Part shown: piece by piece, positions 36,804-45,078 of the stretch | Layout of the letters: each line of letters starts with the position of its first letter | Numbering within the stretch: position 1 is the first letter of the stretch | Assembly (NCBI GenBank): GCA_965277535.1 | Contig: OZ255825.1 | Location: 248,001 to 312,000 of the forward strand | DNA from: Ilyomonas sp965277535 | GTDB lineage: Bacteria > Bacteroidota > Bacteroidia > Chitinophagales > Chitinophagaceae | DNA length: 64,000 nt | Reading direction: 5' to 3' | Notes under the pieces: model-generated | The model's database searches: none | Told to the model about the DNA's origin: nothing | What the model saw: the letters and a program-made list of their open reading frames with translations, nothing else | Program-made: the position numbers and the translations under genes

Positions 36804-36836
36804 TACTTCGGGTGTTATACAGCGCACCTCGAAGAA
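36804..36836. repeat. Hairpin repeat CTTCG-GGTG..CACCTCGAAG, copy 2
   Basis: Degenerate relative of the hairpin at 34599-34633. The right arm CACCTCGAAGAA is identical, while the left arm lacks one base. The two copies bracket the GH1-like/SDR pair. Confidence 0.55.
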
Positions 36837-36940
36837 CGAAGACAATAGTGGAGCCCTGGCAGATGTAATACATCATTTGTATATTTGTTGGGTTCACATT
36901 TTTAATGCCTGCCATCATCGTTAAGCAGTGAACTGTTGCC

Positions 36941-37567
36941 ATGAATAAATTATCACGATATAAGGATCTGCTCCTTTTAATTGTCTTGTTGTGGGCAGCA
37001 ATTCTTATATCGTGCAAAAAAGAACATAGTTGCGAGGGAGACTGTAATGTAACGGCGCTGCCACCGCATGCCGATACACTGGCTTCATCTCCTGATACTA
37101 TACCTTCTCCGGGCACTTCTATTCCCCCAACCTTGCTTCCCTCCTGTATGTTGTGCCAGCAGGATAGCGGAGCTGCATTGCAAAGCTGGAACTTTAAAAA
37201 CGGCAACACTTATTTGTGTGGTAACGTTAATGAAGCAAGATTTATAGGTAGGAAAACAACCATCACTTTTTTTGGTCCGTCCTCCTGCTCAGCCGACACC
37301 GGGCTGCGCATGACGATCTACCTGCCGGAACCGTTGGACGGCAATAAAAGCAACATCACAACCAATAATGTCGCTTTTTATTATTACGATGACAAGGCGT
37401 TGAAAAGCATTCTCATCAGCGGAGCTTCCCAATCGTTTTTTGTAACCATCAACAGTTTTGTTTCTGCTACGCAAATTGCGAGCGGTACGTTTGGAGGCAC
37501 CGTTTTTACATCGGATGGAAGCATCACATCTGTAAAAGAGGGCAGGTTCAATGTAAAGCTGAAGTAA
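36941..37567 (+). CDS. Hypothetical lipoprotein
   Basis: A 208-residue lipoprotein; signal and lipobox L-I-S-C-K-K (Cys25). A short Cys pair C-E-G-D-C, then a Pro/Thr/Ser-rich linker, then a beta-rich domain (Y-L-C-G-N-V-N-E-A-R, G-T-F-G-G-T-V-F). It is similar in style to the Ig-like lipoprotein at 15812. Family not recognised. Confidence 0.75.
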   Translation: MNKLSRYKDLLLLIVLLWAAILISCKKEHSCEGDCNVTALPPHADTLASSPDTIPSPGTSIPPTLLPSCMLCQQDSGAALQSWNFKNGNTYLCGNVNEARFIGRKTTITFFGPSSCSADTGLRMTIYLPEPLDGNKSNITTNNVAFYYYDDKALKSILISGASQSFFVTINSFVSATQIASGTFGGTVFTSDGSITSVKEGRFNVKLK

Positions 37568-37629
37568 AGTTTTCCTTTACAGTTGTGGTTAGTTTTGATG
37601 TAAGGAATTCCTACATTTATCAAAAACTT

Positions 37630-38763
37630 ATGGAGCGACGGTCATTTATTAAACATACAAGTCTTGCTTCGGCTGCTCTTGCAGTCGGCTCTTCGTTTTC
37701 ATCTGATAAGAAAGCTGGTAATGTTCTGCCTGAATGGAGAGGCTTTAACCTGCTTGATTTTTTTTCGCCCAATCCTGCCGAAAATCATTATACCACCACA
37801 GAAGAACACTGCAAATGGATGCAGGACTGGGGCTTTGATTTTGTGCGAATACCTATTGCCTACCCTTGTTATCTGAATATTGACAGAACTAAGAACATTG
37901 GACCTGATGATGTGTATAAAATAGATAACAAAGCGGTGGATCATATTGATGGTTTAGTGCAGATGGCTCACAAATATGGGTTGCATACCAGTATTAACCT
38001 GCATCGCGCGCCAGGCTATTGTATCAATGCAGGCTTTCATGAACCTTTTAATTTATGGAAGGATGAAGCTGCACAAAATGCGTTTTATTTTCACTGGAAT
38101 AGGTGGGCTACACGGTATAAAAATGTCTCCAACAAACTCATAAGTTTTGATTTGGTGAATGAGCCGAGCATGAGGGAAGACATGAACGACCAGCATTCGG
38201 CGCGAAGTGCTGTGCCAGGCGATGCGTACAGGCAAGTGGCAAAAGGTGCGAGAGATGCGATAAGAAAAATAAGGCCAGATGCCATAGTAATAGCTGACGG
38301 AAATAATGGTGGCAGCGATGTAATACCCGAATTAGAAGATTTGAATATTGCGCAAAGTTGCAGGGCATACTACCCAGGGCAGATATCGCATTACAAAGCT
38401 CCCTGGGCGAATAAAGATACTACCAACTTACCTGAACCGCAATGGCCCGGGCAGATAGGCGATAAATACTTTAACCGGCAAAAGCTGGAATACTTTTATA
38501 AGCCCTGGACAGAATTGGTAAACAAAGGTGTAGGCGTGCATTGCGGCGAAGGCGGCTGCTGGAAGCGTACACCTCATGATGTATTCATTGCATGGTTTGG
38601 TGATGTAACTGACATACTTTCTTCTCACAACATTGGCTTTGCCTTATGGAACTTTATTGGCGATTTTGGAATATTAAATTCAGGCAGAAGCGATGTGGCT
38701 TATGAAGATTGGCATGGCTACAAGCTTGACAGGCAATTGCTAAATTTAATAAAGAAAAAATAA
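37630..38763 (+). CDS. Glycoside hydrolase family 5 enzyme (endoglucanase/exo-glucanase type), exported
   Basis: A 377-residue TIM-barrel glycosidase with a Tat-like leader (M-E-R-R-S-F-I-K-H-T, then Ala-rich). GH5 motifs: W-R-G-F-N-L, F-V-R-I-P, N-L-H-R-A-P-G, acid/base Glu178 in L-V-N-E-P-S, and nucleophile Glu307 in H-C-G-E-G-G, with aromatic F-A-L-W-N-F near the end. Start at 37630 is set by the leader. The upstream in-frame ATG at 37585 adds no signal features. It is likely to cleave a beta-glucan, with the GH3 and GH1-like enzymes finishing the job (inference). Confidence 0.9.
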   Translation: MERRSFIKHTSLASAALAVGSSFSSDKKAGNVLPEWRGFNLLDFFSPNPAENHYTTTEEHCKWMQDWGFDFVRIPIAYPCYLNIDRTKNIGPDDVYKIDNKAVDHIDGLVQMAHKYGLHTSINLHRAPGYCINAGFHEPFNLWKDEAAQNAFYFHWNRWATRYKNVSNKLISFDLVNEPSMREDMNDQHSARSAVPGDAYRQVAKGARDAIRKIRPDAIVIADGNNGGSDVIPELEDLNIAQSCRAYYPGQISHYKAPWANKDTTNLPEPQWPGQIGDKYFNRQKLEYFYKPWTELVNKGVGVHCGEGGCWKRTPHDVFIAWFGDVTDILSSHNIGFALWNFIGDFGILNSGRSDVAYEDWHGYKLDRQLLNLIKKK

Positions 38764-38775
38764 GTGTTTTTTCGG

Positions 38776-38878
38776 TAGTGCCTCAGTTTAAAACCTCAGC
38801 CTTCCGTCATTCCGTCTCAACAGCATTGTTGGGACGGAATGACGACATCACTCAACCTATTTTCAAACTGAGTCATTA
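38776..38878. repeat. Nested inverted-repeat element, short copy (3)
   Basis: Outer ends TAGTGCCTCAGTTTAAAAC (38776-38794) and the inverted TTTCAAACTGAGTCATTA (38861-38878) match those of the copy at 57890-58172. The inner part is a simple hairpin CGTCATTCCG (38805) / CGGAATGACG (38835). Size about 103 bp. It lies 12 nt after the GH5 stop. Confidence 0.7.
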
Positions 38879-38933
38879 TTAAAAAGACAGTTATTAGTTC
38901 CTGTTAGCGCTTTCTTTTTATCTTTAAAAAATT

Positions 38934-40880
38934 ATGCCTGCCAGAACAAGATTGCTGCATTGTTTTTTGTTTTTGCCTCTTTTTTTCTCTGTCAATGCTT
39001 TCCCGCAATATATCTTGAATGGAACTGCAACAAAAATTAATTGCAATTGTTATCAGCTAACAGATTCTATTGTCAGGCAAAGCGGCAGTGTTTGGAACAA
39101 TCAAAAAATCAGTCTCGACAGTTCTTTCGATTTTCATTTTAATGTTTTCCTTGGTTGCCTTGATGCTGCCGGTGCAGATGGTATTGTTTTTATTTTACAA
39201 ACGGTAAATACAAGCGTTGGCATACAAGGCTCGGGTCTTGGTTTTGAGGGTGTTTGTCCTTCAGTTGGCATTTCGCTCGATACCTGGCAAAATATAGAAT
39301 ATAACGATCCGCCGTTTGACCATATCACGATTCAACTCAATGGGCATATTCAACACGATGGCCACGACTTAGCCGGCCCTATCAATGTTTCTGCAACTTC
39401 AGATAACATTGAAGATTGTAGCTGGCATACTTTCCGTATAACATGGGATGCTTCTACGCAAACCATAGCTGCCTATTTTGATGGTGTTTTCCGTTTGCAG
39501 GCGAAGTATGATCTTGTCGGAAAAGTCTTTAATAACAATCCTAAAGTGTACTGGGGTTTTAGCGGCTCTACCGGTGGTGAGTACAACGTGCAGAAGTTTT
39601 GTACTTCGTTGAATTCCGGTATTGTTACCAGCCCCGACACAGCTACCTGCATTGGCAACACATTGGAGTTTACAGATTCTTCAGAATCGTTTACCGCTAT
39701 TAGAAATTATTATTGGGATTTTGGTGATGGCAGTACCAGTACGCTTGCTAACCCGCCTGTGCACCTTTACACAGCACCCGGTGGTTATGTAGTAAAGCAT
39801 TTCATTACGGGCGCCGATGGCTGTCTTGATTCAATTGGCAAGCTTATGAATATCGGCAGTTATCCCCGTGCCGATTTTGCTTTGTCTGATACCTGTACGA
39901 ATAAATTGTTAGGTGTTACCGATAAAACGTACAGCGCTTATGGCGCTGCCGCACAATGGACATGGTGGTTGGATGGCAATATTGCTTCAACAGATTCTTT
40001 GCCCCTGATTGACAACCTTAGTTTAGGTGAGCACCAGTTGCAATTGGCGGAAACGAGTTTATATGGATGCCCTTCGGATACGGTTGCCAAAAATTTTTCT
40101 GTACATCCTACGCCTGTAGTGAGCATTTCTGGCAGTAATGGATGTTGGAAGCAGCCCATTCATTTTTGGGGCAAGCAAACCGATAATGCAACCAACCTCA
40201 TCCAATGGAACTGGAACTTTGGTAATGGAGCGTTGTTGCACCAACAAAATACCGATTTTTCTTTTGCCAAAGGTGGTCTTCAAACAGTTCATCTTACTGC
40301 GCTTGCCGATGATGGTTGCACTTCTAACGATACTTCAATACAAATACTTGCAGAAGACATCTTTTTACATGCCGGAAATGATACTTCTGTTCAATGGGAC
40401 AAGCCTTTTACCCTATCTCCTATCTGGAGCGGACATTATATTGGTACACCCACTTTTACCTGGTCGCCGCCGGACGGTTTAAATAGCACCCATGTGCCTG
40501 ATCCTGATGCTATATTAGAACACGACCAGAAATACTACCTAACTGTTACTACTGATGATGGTTGCACTGCAACGGATGTGGTAAAAATAAGTGCTTTTAA
40601 AAACTTTGGCGCGCTTGTTCCTACTGCGTTTACACCTAACGGCGATGGATTGAATGATATTTTATTACCAAGATACAACGGCATTAAGCAGTTGAACCGA
40701 TTTGCTATTTACAACCGCTTAGGTCAATTGGTTTTTCAAACTTCTGATATGAAGACAGGTTGGGACGGAACTTATAAAAATGCAATGGCAAACACAGAAA
40801 CCTTTGTATGGATAGCGAGTGCTGTTGGGTTTGATGGTAAAATTTATCAATTGAAAGGAACGGTTACGATAATAAGATAA
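38934..40880 (+). CDS. Secreted L-type-lectin and PKD-domain protein with type IX secretion C-terminal domain
   Basis: A 648-residue surface or secreted protein. A signal peptide (L-F-L-P-L-F-F-S-V-N-A) precedes an L-type-lectin/concanavalin-like domain (about 30-220), with A-G-A-D-G-I-V-F-I-L-Q and S-V-G-I-S-L-D-T-W-Q as legume-lectin-like features. At least two PKD-type domains follow (W-D-F-G-D-G-S and W-N-F-G-N-G). The C-terminal part has the gliding-motility-associated sorting domain, P-T-A-F-T-P-N-G-D-G-L-N-D, I-Y-N-R-L-G and W-D-G-T-Y. So it is exported by type IX secretion and probably binds glycans. One exact recurrent word lies at its 5' end (38966). Confidence 0.9.
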   Translation: MPARTRLLHCFLFLPLFFSVNAFPQYILNGTATKINCNCYQLTDSIVRQSGSVWNNQKISLDSSFDFHFNVFLGCLDAAGADGIVFILQTVNTSVGIQGSGLGFEGVCPSVGISLDTWQNIEYNDPPFDHITIQLNGHIQHDGHDLAGPINVSATSDNIEDCSWHTFRITWDASTQTIAAYFDGVFRLQAKYDLVGKVFNNNPKVYWGFSGSTGGEYNVQKFCTSLNSGIVTSPDTATCIGNTLEFTDSSESFTAIRNYYWDFGDGSTSTLANPPVHLYTAPGGYVVKHFITGADGCLDSIGKLMNIGSYPRADFALSDTCTNKLLGVTDKTYSAYGAAAQWTWWLDGNIASTDSLPLIDNLSLGEHQLQLAETSLYGCPSDTVAKNFSVHPTPVVSISGSNGCWKQPIHFWGKQTDNATNLIQWNWNFGNGALLHQQNTDFSFAKGGLQTVHLTALADDGCTSNDTSIQILAEDIFLHAGNDTSVQWDKPFTLSPIWSGHYIGTPTFTWSPPDGLNSTHVPDPDAILEHDQKYYLTVTTDDGCTATDVVKISAFKNFGALVPTAFTPNGDGLNDILLPRYNGIKQLNRFAIYNRLGQLVFQTSDMKTGWDGTYKNAMANTETFVWIASAVGFDGKIYQLKGTVTIIR

Positions 40881-41011
40881 TCTGTTTTTAGGGTTAATGT
40901 ATAAGAGCATGAAATGTTTTGTAAAGGCTGCTTGTTCGTAGCAAAAAAATGTACAAAAACAAAACATGCGGAATAAGAAACAAAACCGACATTTACCCGA
41001 AAAGCATTTAT

Positions 41012-41326
41012 ATGGGTTTTGATCAATACCACGAGCCGCCGCGCGACCTGAGTCAGGAAACAAGAACCATTGCCCGTATGCTCGCATCTCTTACCGAAGA
41101 AGCAGAAGCCATTAACTGGTATGAGCAGCGCATATCAGTTGAAAAAGACAAAGATGCGAAAGCCATTATGCAAAATGCCCAGGAAGAAGAATTTAAGCAT
41201 TTCGGAATGGATCTCGAATTTCTGCTTCGCAAAATGCCAAAGTGGAAAATCACCTTACAGGCAATTCTTTTTCAATCGGGTGATATTGTGAATCTTGGCG
41301 AAAAAGGTGAACACAATGCTGAATAA
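41012..41326 (+). CDS. Encapsulated-ferritin-like (EncFtn) iron-oxidising protein
   Basis: A 104-residue half-ferritin. Its pattern T-E-E-A-E-A-I-N-W-Y-E-Q-R (Glu29 onward), I-M-Q-N-A-Q-E-E-E-F-K-H-F and G-M-D-L-E-F-L is that of the encapsulin-associated ferritin family, which oxidises Fe2+ at a dimer interface and normally works inside an encapsulin shell. The ATG at 41012 (M-G-F-D-Q-Y-H-E-P-P) is a typical start. The frame is open to 40949 without conserved residues. No encapsulin-shell gene lies next to it, and the tail (G-E-K-G-E-H-N-A-E) shows no clear cargo-loading peptide. Confidence 0.8.
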   Translation: MGFDQYHEPPRDLSQETRTIARMLASLTEEAEAINWYEQRISVEKDKDAKAIMQNAQEEEFKHFGMDLEFLLRKMPKWKITLQAILFQSGDIVNLGEKGEHNAE

Positions 41327-41351
41327 AACAAATTTTTGTTTGTTGCAATGC

Positions 41352-41396
41352 TTTGCTGGGAGTTTAGCTTTTAAGCTACATCGCCTTGCCAGCAAA
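41352..41396. terminator. Two-stem hairpin after the EncFtn-like gene
   Basis: TTTGCTGG (41352-41359) pairs with CCAGCAAA (41389-41396). A second hairpin, TAGCTT-TT-AAGCTA (about 41364-41377), is nested inside. It begins 25 nt after the stop and could end transcription. No long T-run follows, so the role is uncertain. Confidence 0.4.
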
Positions 41397-41607
41397 TCTC
41401 CTGATTTGTATGTTCATTTTTCCTATTGATCAGTGTTCAACAATCGAAAGTAAAAAGAATGAACCCTAACAATCCCTGTTCAAAATAGGTTGAGTTTACT
41501 ACTCGTTTAGCTTGGCGAGGCAGCAACCAATGTATAAGCTGTTAAGTTTTATCAGTCTTTTTTGCAATACAAAACAAGCTTTATTTTTACGCTTTAATTC
41601 CAATGAT

Positions 41608-42165
41608 ATGCGGTTACTATTGGTGTTTGTTGTGATGATATTTGCCATTGTTACAAATGCGCAAAGCCCTGCGCAGAACGATTATGGTTGGTTTCCTCCT
41701 GCTTCAATAGATGGCGGTATGGCTCACCGCATGTCCTACAATGACAGCATTCCACATAGTAAATGGTCGTTCAGTAAGTACGTAAGTTTATCAACCGGGT
41801 ATTCTTTCTTCAAAGGCGGTAGTGCATCATTCATTTCGGCGCCGATTGGTGTGCAGTTGAACCGCAGATTAAGCAATCATATTTCTGCGTTTGCGGGTGT
41901 ATCGGTAGCACCTGCTTACATTAATTTCAACAGTACTTTTGTACCTGGTGCTTTTACCAAAAGTGATGCAACAAATGCCTTTTTGAAAACGAATAACCTG
42001 AATATGTATTCTAAGGTGGAACTGGGCCTGATGTACACCAACGATGCAAAAACGTTTTCTATTTCGGGTAGCATTGGTGTGCAAAGAAGCAGCTATCCCG
42101 TTTTTTATCCTGCCGCAACACAAAAGGGGCAAAACCAAAGCTTTCTCCCCAACAGACGACAATAG
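41608..42165 (+). CDS. Hypothetical exported beta-barrel-like protein
   Basis: A 185-residue exported protein (signal V-F-V-V-M-I-F-A-I-V-T-N-A-Q). The body alternates short hydrophobic/aromatic strands (V-S-L-S-T-G-Y-S-F, I-S-A-F-A-G-V-S-V-A, K-V-E-L-G-L-M-Y), like small outer-membrane barrels. No family recognised. Start at 41608 is fixed by the signal peptide. Confidence 0.75.
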   Translation: MRLLLVFVVMIFAIVTNAQSPAQNDYGWFPPASIDGGMAHRMSYNDSIPHSKWSFSKYVSLSTGYSFFKGGSASFISAPIGVQLNRRLSNHISAFAGVSVAPAYINFNSTFVPGAFTKSDATNAFLKTNNLNMYSKVELGLMYTNDAKTFSISGSIGVQRSSYPVFYPAATQKGQNQSFLPNRRQ

Positions 42166-42231
42166 AAATGTCTTCTGCCATTTATACATGACTGGCGATA
42201 TCCTGCTTTTTTAACCTACATGTAGTTTTCG

Positions 42232-42906
42232 TTATTCTTTCGGCAATTCCTCAGCAGCATCTTTTTCGTTTCTTTTACTTTTATCCTTCGCCCCTTTAAA
42301 GCCATACCAATACACAACCGCATCTGCATTTATTTTTCCGGTTTCCCAGGCAAGCATTTCCATATCAAACCTGAAGTATTGAGTAAAAGGAATTCGGTCG
42401 AGAATTCTTGTGCGTGTAAATGTGTTGTAACCGTAAGAATCAGCATTATCGGCACGCGGCGCATTGGCAAACGGCGTTTGATATAAAACAACAGGCGCCC
42501 ATGATGTGTTGTAGTAATCTTCCAAACCGGTTCCAAATTCTGAAGGGAAAGTATCGTTATCCACCCATGCTTTTGCATCGCCTTCACCATACCACGTGTG
42601 CATTTGGTTAAACACAGCCAGTGAATTACCCATGTACACACCTTTGCCCCTGAGCGTTGCAAAATTCCAGTCAATCGGTGCTGCAGTATCAAACTTTGCC
42701 ACTTTCGTTACATCATAATCCCATTTACGGTCTTTGATATTGATCTCATGTTTCCATGTTGCATGAAAATACATGATGTTGTTTTTCCATTGGTGAGGGT
42801 CAAGGTTTATTTGTACATCAACCTGCACAGGATAATTTGAAGTATTGATAAAAGAAATGGTTGCGCTTTTTTTAGAAAGTTCATTGCAAATCTCCGAACC
42901 TTTATG
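42232..42906 (-). pseudogene. 5'-truncated DUF2961 (glycosidase-like) gene remnant
   Basis: The frame encodes only the C-terminal part of a DUF2961 protein: G-M-G-N-S-L-A-V, W-Y-G-E-G-D-A-K, G-T-G-L-E-D-Y-Y-N-T-S-W-A-P and F-T-R-T-R-I-L-D. The family is normally about twice this length or more, and its N-terminal half is absent here. The frame is open upstream (K-K-S-A-T-I-S-F-I-N-T) to a stop at 42907-42909, where the recurrent word and satP begin. The first possible start (GTG at 42828) lies inside the domain. Probably not functional. Confidence 0.65.
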
Positions 42907-42931
42907 TCAATTTTTCATGCAAAAACAAACT

Positions 42932-43525
42932 TCATCTGGAACCTATCGGAAGCACCACTCTTCCATACACTTCGTTGAGTATCTGCGCCACACAGGCATA
43001 AAATGCCGACATGCCACACAGAATACCTTCATAACCAGCAATGGTATGAAGAGAAGCATTGCCTGTAAAATCGGCGGCTGACAGCAGGAAGAACAATATC
43101 GTAAGCGTTAGAAAAACAACCTGCAACACGCGGCTTAACCGCAATGTGCCAATGAACATGAACAACGTAAACAATCCCCATAGAAACAAATACCAGCCCA
43201 TGCCTGTTTCGCTTGAGGCGTAAGATGCGCCAAAGCTTGTTTTTGGAATGAGCCAGATGGCTACAAGTGATAGCCAAAACGAACCATACGCTGTGAAAGC
43301 CGTTGCGCCAAACGTGTTGTTCTTTTTCCACTCCTGCAAGCCGGCAAACAATTGCGCCAGCCCGCCCATAAAAATGCCCATTCCCATAATCATTGAGTTC
43401 AGCTCAAACAGGCCAGCATTGTGAAGGTTAAGAAGTGTGGTAGTCATACCAAAACCCAGCAAGCCCAATGGGGCCGGGTTGGCAGTTGTGTCTTTTACAA
43501 TTGTGATTGTGTCATTTGTAGTCAT
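42932..43525 (-). CDS. satP: Acetate/succinate uptake transporter, GPR1/FUN34/YaaH (SatP) family
   Basis: A 197-residue, six-span inner-membrane transporter. The start signature N-P-A-P-L-G-L-L-G-F-G is the N-P-A-P-L motif of the family. M-G-G-L-A-Q-L-F-A-G-L-Q-E-W is the conserved channel helix. I start it at the ATG at 43525 (M-T-T-N-D-T). The frame is open to 43693 but the extra 56 residues are charged and unlike the family. A decayed piece of a second copy lies at 30108. A near-copy of the recurrent word begins 2 nt from its stop. Confidence 0.88.
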   Translation of the reverse strand: MTTNDTITIVKDTTANPAPLGLLGFGMTTTLLNLHNAGLFELNSMIMGMGIFMGGLAQLFAGLQEWKKNNTFGATAFTAYGSFWLSLVAIWLIPKTSFGASYASSETGMGWYLFLWGLFTLFMFIGTLRLSRVLQVVFLTLTILFFLLSAADFTGNASLHTIAGYEGILCGMSAFYACVAQILNEVYGRVVLPIGSR

Positions 43526-43795
43526 GGCAAGTGTTGGTTGGTTTTCAGTAAATAAAATGTAAGATAATGTGGAATGAATAATCAAAATCTCTTTTTTTGA
43601 AATGCACGATTTTGGTGTATTATAAACTTTTTTCATCCTTTCAGTTCCTGCATCATTCTTTTTGTAAGACGATAGTAAAACATAGAAATTCATGCAAAAC
43701 CAAAAGCAACTTAATCAACTGTGTTGCCGCTTCAATTTTAACACAACTCCAAACGAACAGCAATCGCAAACAAACCTCTCACACAAAACCGCATG

Positions 43796-43803
43796 TACCT
43801 TTG
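43796..43803 (+). promoter_or_regulatory. Candidate -7 promoter box of mqnE
   Basis: TACCTTTG fits TAnnTTTG and ends 7 nt before the ATG at 43811. This implies a nearly leaderless transcript and argues against the in-frame ATG at 43793, which would overlap the box. Confidence 0.5.
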
Positions 43804-43810
43804 CACAAAT

Positions 43811-45004
43811 ATGAACGAAAACAAAATGGTCGGAGTTACAAATCACATCGAAAGAATAGTTCAGTCAGAACAAGATACAGAATTAAAAAACATAGGTTAT
43901 AAAATCATCAATAGGCAACGCCTTTCCTTTGACGATGGTGTGATCTTGTTTGAAAAAGCATCGCTTCCTTTTGTTGGCGCATTGGCTAATTGGGTACGCG
44001 AACAAAAGCATGGCAACATCACTTACTTCAACCGCAATTTTCATATTGAGCCAACGAATGTTTGTGTGTTTTCGTGTGCGTTCTGCTCATACAGCCGCTT
44101 GTATGCTCACCGCGATGAAGGATGGGAATTGAGCACACAACAAATGCTCGACATTGTGCGCAGCTACGATGGCAAGCCTGTAACAGAAGTTCATATTGTT
44201 GGCGGTGTTCATCCAAAATTGAACCTGAATTTCTTCATTGATTTGATGCAAAAAATAAAAGCGCATCGCCCCAATTTGCACATCAAAGGATACACAGCCG
44301 TTGAGTTGGATTATATGTTTCGCAAAGCGAAAGTATCAGTAGAAGAAGGCATGAAACTCTTGCACATCGCAGGTTTGGACTCGATGCCCGGTGGCGGCGC
44401 CGAAATTTTTCATCCCGAAATCCGTGAACAGATTTGTGCCGACAAAGTAGATGCAGAAGGATGGTTGAACATCCATCGCACAGCGCACCAATTGGGAATG
44501 CACACCAACGCCACTATGCTATACGGACACATTGAAAAACCCTGGCATCGTGTTGACCACATGGAACGACTCAGAAATTTACAAGATGAAACCGGCGGTT
44601 TCAATACATTCATTCCGCTTAAATTTCGCAATAAAAACAACGACATGAGTGGCGTAAAAGAAGCCACTGTTAAAGAAGACATGAAGCTATATGCCGTGGC
44701 ACGTTTGTACATGGATAACTTTCCACACTTGAAAGCGTATTGGCCTATGCTGGGCAGACAAAACGCACAACTTTCCTTATCGTTTGGTGTGAACGATTTG
44801 GATGGAACCATTGATGATACTACCAAAATCTACTCGATGGCTGGCAGCGAAGAGCAAACACCTTCGCTTAGCACGACGCAATTGGTTGCTTTGATAAAAG
44901 GTGTGGGTAGAGAACCTGTTGAACGCGATACCTTGTACAATGTGATTCAAAACTATGCGGCTGAAAATATCGCAGAGATGGAAGCGAATCCTTTGTACAA
45001 TTGA
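43811..45004 (+). CDS. mqnE: Aminofutalosine synthase MqnE (radical SAM)
   Basis: A 397-residue radical-SAM enzyme of the futalosine route to menaquinone, joining 3-[(1-carboxyvinyl)oxy]benzoate and SAM to give aminofutalosine. The 4Fe-4S cysteines are Cys85, Cys89 and Cys92 (C-V-F-S-C-A-F-C). H-I-V-G-G-V-H-P is the MqnE/MqnC-type motif. G-G-G-A-E-I-F and M-L-Y-G-H-I-E complete the barrel. Start at 43811 is set by the promoter box upstream. Other futalosine genes are not adjacent. Confidence 0.93.
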   Translation: MNENKMVGVTNHIERIVQSEQDTELKNIGYKIINRQRLSFDDGVILFEKASLPFVGALANWVREQKHGNITYFNRNFHIEPTNVCVFSCAFCSYSRLYAHRDEGWELSTQQMLDIVRSYDGKPVTEVHIVGGVHPKLNLNFFIDLMQKIKAHRPNLHIKGYTAVELDYMFRKAKVSVEEGMKLLHIAGLDSMPGGGAEIFHPEIREQICADKVDAEGWLNIHRTAHQLGMHTNATMLYGHIEKPWHRVDHMERLRNLQDETGGFNTFIPLKFRNKNNDMSGVKEATVKEDMKLYAVARLYMDNFPHLKAYWPMLGRQNAQLSLSFGVNDLDGTIDDTTKIYSMAGSEEQTPSLSTTQLVALIKGVGREPVERDTLYNVIQNYAAENIAEMEANPLYN

Positions 45005-45078
45005 TGGCTTTTAAGACAACCTGTGAAGGTTTGTTTTTGGCAATATTATTTCAGGAAAGTGGGTTCAAGTGTTGTGTG

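Noticed and set aside
41608..42165. Considered whether the gene after EncFtn could be the encapsulin shell
   Set aside because: It has a signal peptide and short alternating strands, and is too short; no HK97-type features.
43526..43693. N-terminal extension of satP by 56 residues
   Set aside because: Charged and unlike the family; the N-P-A-P-L region begins soon after the ATG at 43525.
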